Source of the DNA: a virus
Virus record (IMG/VR): IMGVR_UViG_3300028388_001303
Span: 1 to 43,895 of that record
DNA: 43,895 nt
Strand: one strand, 5' to 3'
Below are positions 41,072 to 43,895 of the stretch, piece by piece (the first letter of the stretch is position 1; each line of letters begins with the position of its first letter). The notes beneath the pieces were generated by a model. The model searched no databases, was not told where the DNA came from, and saw nothing but the letters and a program-made list of their open reading frames with translations. The position numbers and the translations under genes were made by a program.

Positions 41072-41110
41072 GAATGCACCCGGCTGCGCCCGAAGACGCA
41101 GCAGGCTGAA
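41072..41110. repeat. Intergenic hairpin repeat, copy 1 of 3
   Basis: About 39 bases: GAATGCAC, then GGCTGCG, an eight-base loop, CGCAGC and AGGCTGAA. Copies 2 and 3 lie at 41546-41584 and 42526-42564. All three form GCTGCG/CGCAGC stems and lie directly after a stop codon, in front of the ribosome-binding leader of the next gene. In copies 2 and 3 a second small stem GATGC/GCATC adjoins. Confidence 0.85.
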
Positions 41111-41111
41111 C

Positions 41112-41516
41112 TCAGCTCGCTTTTTGGTAGACGCATTCGCCGTTCGAGAAGCATCCGGTTTTGTAATAACGCTCCGGGAAGAGCGATTGAAGACCCGGCA
41201 TCACTTGATCGATCCAGTGCGATTGGAGGTTGATCATCCGCTGGTCATCTTCGTGCCAGCCGTCATATTCGGTTGGTACTATCGATATCGAGGTGAGTCC
41301 GCAGTATTCGCAGACTACAACCATCGCGTGGTCATTCTCTAAAATGATGCGACCCTCTTGCCCGTACCAGTGATCTTTATGGTTGAATGATTGGTACTTG
41401 TCGCTTATGCGATAGCGCAGCTCCTCAAGGTATTCTCTGTAATCCCATTCATCCCCGACTTCAGAGGTGTCGAGGTATGCGACGGGCGTGCCATATGTCA
41501 TAACGGTACGGCTCAT
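41112..41516 (-). CDS. Hypothetical 134-residue protein
   Basis: Acidic alpha/beta protein with a central C-x-x-C (CEYCG near residue 71) and strands RIILENDHAMVVV and TSISIVPTEYDGW. The C-terminus has two further cysteines. The CxxC may bind zinc with these. CAGGAG lies upstream of ATG 41516. No family recognised; the accessory-block position is its only context. Confidence 0.65.
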   Translation of the reverse strand: MSRTVMTYGTPVAYLDTSEVGDEWDYREYLEELRYRISDKYQSFNHKDHWYGQEGRIILENDHAMVVVCEYCGLTSISIVPTEYDGWHEDDQRMINLQSHWIDQVMPGLQSLFPERYYKTGCFSNGECVYQKAS

Positions 41517-41545
41517 TGTTTTCTCCTGTCAGTTGATTGATGCGA

Positions 41546-41584
41546 GAATGCATCCGGCTGCGCCCGTAGACGCAGCAGGTTGAA
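41546..41584. repeat. Intergenic hairpin repeat, copy 2 of 3
   Basis: GCTGCG, loop CCCGTAGA, CGCAGC; differs from copies 1 and 3 by a few bases, mostly outside the stem. Follows the stop of the 59-residue gene ending at 41593. Confidence 0.85.
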
Positions 41585-41592
41585 CACTCACT

Positions 41593-41772
41593 CTATGGTC
41601 GGAATTCACGATCCCATTCGATCACGTCAGTGTCGAGGTTGAGGTATCCGTGGCACCCTGAGGATGGTTGCCATACGTACAACCAGCGCACGCCATTGAC
41701 CTCGAAAGGCTCTTCGGTGTAGTTGCAGGCCGGTACGACATCCCCGTTATCTGGTTCTGGTAAGAGGATCAT
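41593..41772 (-). CDS. Small hypothetical protein, 59 residues
   Basis: Starts at ATG 41772, chosen because CAGGAG lies upstream; an in-frame ATG at 41850 has no such site. Compact beta protein: MILLPEPDNGDVVPACNYTE, then VRWLYVWQPSSGCHGYLNL. Two cysteines. Overlaps the small gene upstream by 26 bases. Function unknown. Confidence 0.65.
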   Translation of the reverse strand: MILLPEPDNGDVVPACNYTEEPFEVNGVRWLYVWQPSSGCHGYLNLDTDVIEWDREFRP

Positions 41773-41878
41773 TTTCTTTTCTCCTGTTAATTGGCTCAGG
41801 GATATACAGCGGCAGTGGTTGTTGTTGCATGTCCCGTTTTTTCTGTTCATGAATAATCAGGTCAATAGGTATATACAT
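41747..41878 (-). CDS. Small hypothetical protein, 43 residues
   Basis: ATG 41878 lies one base after the upstream stop and ten bases after GGAGG, so it is well placed for translation. The peptide is MYIPIDLIIHEQKKRDMQQQ followed by a proline-rich PLPLYIPEPINRRK segment. Short, basic, proline-rich proteins of this kind occur in early regions of enteric phages. It ends inside the next gene in another frame. Function unknown. Confidence 0.6.
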   Translation of the reverse strand: MYIPIDLIIHEQKKRDMQQQPLPLYIPEPINRRKENDPLTRTR

Positions 41879-41879
41879 T

Positions 41880-42170
41880 TCATTCATCCCTCCGGGCTTT
41901 ACTTGACCGGGTGCTACCTAAAACCCGATCGAGGTCGAGCCACATCGCGAACTTTTCGGGAGTCGCGCAGAAGTCATTGAAAATTGCTGTCGCAATAGTT
42001 GGTAGATCATCCATGCTTTCGCCATGGACTTTATAACTTGCGATATAGTCAGAATATACGAACCTGATAAGGTTTCGCTCTTGCTCGACAAAATACCCCA
42101 TAGCATTGCGGGCGCACGCCTTGAAAAGCTCAGGATTATTGTCGATTACTTTTTGCAGGTTGAATGGCAT
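41880..42170 (-). CDS. Hypothetical 96-residue protein
   Basis: Mostly helical: FNLQKVIDNNPELFKACARN, then FVEQERNLIRFVYSDYIASY, a middle segment with ESMDDLPTIATAIF and a basic C-terminus. AAGGAG precedes ATG 42170. It starts five bases after the small membrane gene upstream. No family recognised. Confidence 0.65.
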   Translation of the reverse strand: MPFNLQKVIDNNPELFKACARNAMGYFVEQERNLIRFVYSDYIASYKVHGESMDDLPTIATAIFNDFCATPEKFAMWLDLDRVLGSTRSSKARRDE

Positions 42171-42175
42171 GGTAA

Positions 42176-42292
42176 TTACTCCTTCACGTTGAGAATCCGC
42201 TCAGCCCAAATAGCAAGGGCAAGAGCCGAGAAGGTCAGAATCAGGACAACAAGGTCCTGAACAGGTAGGTATGTCTCGGGGTTGATCCACAT
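42176..42292 (-). CDS. 38-residue single-span membrane protein
   Basis: ATG 42292 is preceded by AGGAG with eight bases between. The peptide MWINPETYLPVQ precedes a hydrophobic span (DLVVLILTFSALALAIWAE) and a short basic tail (RILNVKE), so a single-pass inner-membrane protein is likely. Such mini-proteins in phage accessory blocks often modulate host membrane proteins or transport; no specific role can be read. Confidence 0.65.
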   Translation of the reverse strand: MWINPETYLPVQDLVVLILTFSALALAIWAERILNVKE

Positions 42293-42314
42293 CGGAATTA
42301 CTCCTAGTTGGTTT

Positions 42315-42494
42315 TCAAGAATGAGCGTAGCCGTCCGGCTCCACTCCTATCCACATGCTATTGGCCTTGACCATGATGGCCTTTCCATACAGCTCAGGTA
42401 CTACGGACCGGCGAAAGGCAAGGTAACTAACACCGGGGTTCTGGTGCTTCCAAACACGGTAGAGTGACTTTTGCTGTTCCTTTGTGAGCTTCAT
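42315..42494 (-). CDS. Small hypothetical protein, 59 residues
   Basis: Start ATG 42494 has AAGGTG close upstream; the longer frame to 42533 runs through the repeat and is rejected. Begins MKLTKEQQKSLYRVWKHQNP and continues YLAFRRSVVPELYGKAIMVK. Basic, helical then beta; similar small proteins are common in phages. Function unknown. Confidence 0.65.
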   Translation of the reverse strand: MKLTKEQQKSLYRVWKHQNPGVSYLAFRRSVVPELYGKAIMVKANSMWIGVEPDGYAHS

Positions 42495-42525
42495 TTGTTT
42501 CACCTTGATTTGTTGATCGATGCGA

Positions 42526-42564
42526 GAGTGCATCCGGCTGCGCCCGAAGACGCAGCAGGCTGAA
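42526..42564. repeat. Intergenic hairpin repeat, copy 3 of 3
   Basis: Identical to copy 1 in the GCTGCG/CGCAGC stem and in its loop. By analogy with copies 1 and 2 it should follow a gene; the only frame ending at that point is the short one at 42568-42636. Confidence 0.85.
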
Positions 42565-42567
42565 TTC

Positions 42568-42636
42568 TCAGCTTACTCTCACCTGATTCTTGTAAATCCT
42601 CCAGACTATTACACTGCGGGTTGCCGAATCTCTCAC
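42568..42636 (-). CDS. Possible very short gene or 3' gene remnant
   Basis: The frame ending at TGA 42568-42570 reads VRDSATRSVIVWRIYKNQVR plus VS. It is open for 28 codons but has no ATG; GTG 42636 is the only usual start. Its place just before a hairpin repeat and its protein-like content suggest the end of a real gene that has lost its 5' part, or a mini-protein. Weak evidence. Confidence 0.3.
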   Translation of the reverse strand: MRDSATRSVIVWRIYKNQVRVS

Positions 42637-42680
42637 ATCTACTTGAATCCCATTTCAGGGGCCTCCCGCTTGCCGACTCA

Positions 42681-42986
42681 CTCTGCGCGATGCGGTCCCC
42701 ATATACAGGGGATGGCGCGACAGTTCGGCGGAAGGTGCTTATGATTCTCGAGGCGGCTGTCTGGATGAAATCCATGGACTGACCTAAAAATCAGGGTCGA
42801 TGATGTTGACGAGCCTTTGCTGGTTTCGATTGTCAATCTATTCCGCAGCGTCTCGCCTTGCGGGTCAGGCCTTTTGTTGAAGGTTTTCCCCGCTTCGCAG
42901 TTCCATTCAAGGTCATGCGCTCCGACATTATTTCTGGCAATGCCGTAAAACCGCGATCCTATCCACGACAGTCGAATTCTGTCACT
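42681..42986 (-). pseudogene. Open frame without start, probably a gene remnant
   Basis: A 102-codon stop-to-stop frame. The first 50 codons look coding (RFYGIARNNVGAHDLEWNCE, then GKTFNKRPDPQGETLRN), after which the sequence is more coding-like in the -1 frame (DNRNQQRLVNIIDPDF, stop at 42784). In the upstream direction the same frame runs to ATG 43223, which has a well-placed AGG, but is cut by five TGA codons. Either decay by mutation or chance; there is no intact gene at 42.57-43.29 kb. Confidence 0.3.
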
Positions 42987-43286
42987 TCATCTAGGACCTT
43001 CACCGTTGTGCCATTTCAGTTCAGGTGGTGCCGCCTGAATGCTTTTTTTGTGGTTGCGTCACTCGTTGTTTCAGGCCTTGATCGATGCCTCTTGATGAAT
43101 GCCTCCTGTATGAAGCTCTTGCACTCAGCATGATCGCTTCTCTATTCACTCTTTTTGATGCGCCCGATAAGGGTAGCAAGAGAAGTCTAATGCTGAGCTG
43201 GATGCTGTCCATCTCGCCGCCATCTTTCGTCCTCAGCTCTGGCGGTTGCCATTCCGGGTCTCACCGCCCGGCCGGTGAATGAAAAG

Positions 43287-43895
43287 TAGCATAGTGATAA
43301 CGGAATGCAAGGGTTAAGCGATTAATAATTACTCTGCCGAATTTTCCCTTTAATAGGTATAAGATCGCGCCCGGCGCAAAACCCTTTTGGATCAACACCT
43401 TACAGCACCGGCGATTCAATACAGTACCAGATAGATAGATAGGTAATGCATAGATAGATTGGCCTTGACCCATAGAGGATTATCTATGATTCACTTGCCG
43501 AATCCTTTGGTTTGCTGTGCCCAATCGGTCTATTGCGGCGCAGCTCAGCCCAATCCGTTATCAGCTCCTTACAAATCAACGACTTAGGTGGTGGTTGGTC
43601 ACGTTACTGGTCACGGTACGAGCGTAACCTATTGATATATAAGGAGAGACCGCTTGATTCATAATCAATTGATCGCGGGGAAATCCCTGTAAAATCAACC
43701 ACTTAGGAAAAAAGGGTCCCATTTTCAGCGGATGGGGGGTGAGGTGTTTCCGATCGCGCAGGCTGCGTCCGATCCCCTATATATAACCCCCATCCACACG
43801 CCATTCCCCAATTTCCCCACTAGAAAATTTCCACTTTTCCCCCCTTCTGGTCTCGGAAATCACGGGGGTTAGACCAACCACCCCCCCTTCTAGGT
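43287..43895. other. Repeat-rich non-coding end region
   Basis: No supported gene. It holds GATA-type runs (43427-43441 and 43451-43459); two copies of AAATCAACnACTTAGG (43573-43588, 43692-43707); a direct repeat GGTCACG (43597, 43609); a 9-base inverted repeat GGATGGGGG/CCCCCATCC (43730-43738, 43787-43795) around a small hairpin and two TCCGATC copies; a TATATATA tract; and runs of C before CTTCT. A + strand frame at 43301-43438 lacks a start codon. Possible roles are promoter/operator region for genes to the right, replication origin or attachment site. Confidence 0.5.

Noticed and set aside
42500-42775. 91-codon minus-strand frame starting MDFIQTAASR
   Set aside because: Runs through the hairpin repeat, weak ribosome site, and competes with better-looking fragments in the other frames.
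43301-43438. 46-codon + strand frame reading KIAPGAKPFWINTLQHRRFN
   Set aside because: Protein-like but without ATG, GTG or TTG start; could be a gene end carried from elsewhere, not supportable as a gene.
43261-43473. 70-codon minus-strand frame in the end region
   Set aside because: No ribosome-binding site before its ATG and no recognisable features.
43650-43690. tRNA-like fragment (TTCATAA-type anticodon loop followed by CGGGGAAATCCC)
   Set aside because: The T-loop TTCGA/TTCAA is missing, the anticodon stem has a mismatch and no D-arm or acceptor pairing is present.
1-43895. CRISPR array, diversity-generating retroelement, insertion sequence, rRNA or tRNA genes
   Set aside because: No regular spaced repeats, reverse transcriptase, transposase or complete tRNA structure were seen anywhere.

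Overview
The window looks like most of a temperate, podovirus-like phage (or prophage) of a bacterium, probably a gammaproteobacterium; the host is an inference from base composition, Shine-Dalgarno use and a CsrA-type gene. Genes are packed with 1-8 base overlaps, there are no rRNA or tRNA genes, and the modules are head, tail/virion, integration/recombination, lysogeny switch, replication and an accessory block. The left edge cuts the portal gene. No terminase and no recognisable endolysin are in view, so the genome continues outside the window.

Layout. (1) 1-13.3 kb, + strand: portal (partial), scaffold-like protein, N4-gp56-type major capsid protein, a strong terminator, then head-completion and tail genes, a protein with ten 22-residue repeats, a beta-propeller-like tail protein, a tail fibre with a self-cleaving S74 chaperone end, and three small membrane proteins. 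(2) 13.3-26.6 kb, + strand: a promoter/hairpin/terminator unit, then six virion or DNA-ejection genes, an acetyltransferase and a 2643-residue polyvalent protein with a zinc-peptidase motif and a ParB-like motif. A 70-residue gene appears to be nested inside it in another frame. (3) 30.9-26.6 kb, - strand: one leftward early operon with an HTH regulator, Erf annealing protein, YqaJ-type exonuclease, small protein, SSB, CsrA homologue, small protein, tyrosine integrase and two small proteins. (4) 30.9-31.0 kb: divergent promoters whose -35 boxes are joined by a perfect 12-base palindrome. (5) 31.0-36.0 kb, + strand: Cro-like protein, primase zinc-ribbon protein, a 360-base segment rich in stable hairpins (candidate ncRNA), replication protein, RecA-fold helicase, Ref-like and VSR-like nucleases, MazG-like pyrophosphohydrolase and a Q-like zinc-finger protein. 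(6) 42.5-36.1 kb, - strand: accessory block built around a MoxR-type AAA+ ATPase, a DUF3150-like protein and a metallopeptidase-VWA protein, plus many small genes separated by hairpin repeats. (7) 42.6-43.9 kb: no intact gene, a possible decayed reading frame, and a repeat-rich non-coding end.

How it fits together. The palindrome-controlled switch would choose between the leftward operon (repressor, recombination, CsrA, integrase) and the rightward operon (Cro, replication, late regulator). Erf, exonuclease and SSB form a recombination set that could circularise or repair the genome. The zinc-ribbon protein, the O/DnaT-like protein and the helicase would start replication. The structural run builds the particle, with the hydrophobic and giant proteins probably ejected with the DNA. 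The MoxR/DUF3150/VWA trio, whose members share a near-identical ribosome-binding leader, resembles chaperone-type ATPase systems (CobS/CobT, RavA/ViaA) but has no assigned phage role. Family names come from motif reading only; no database search was run.
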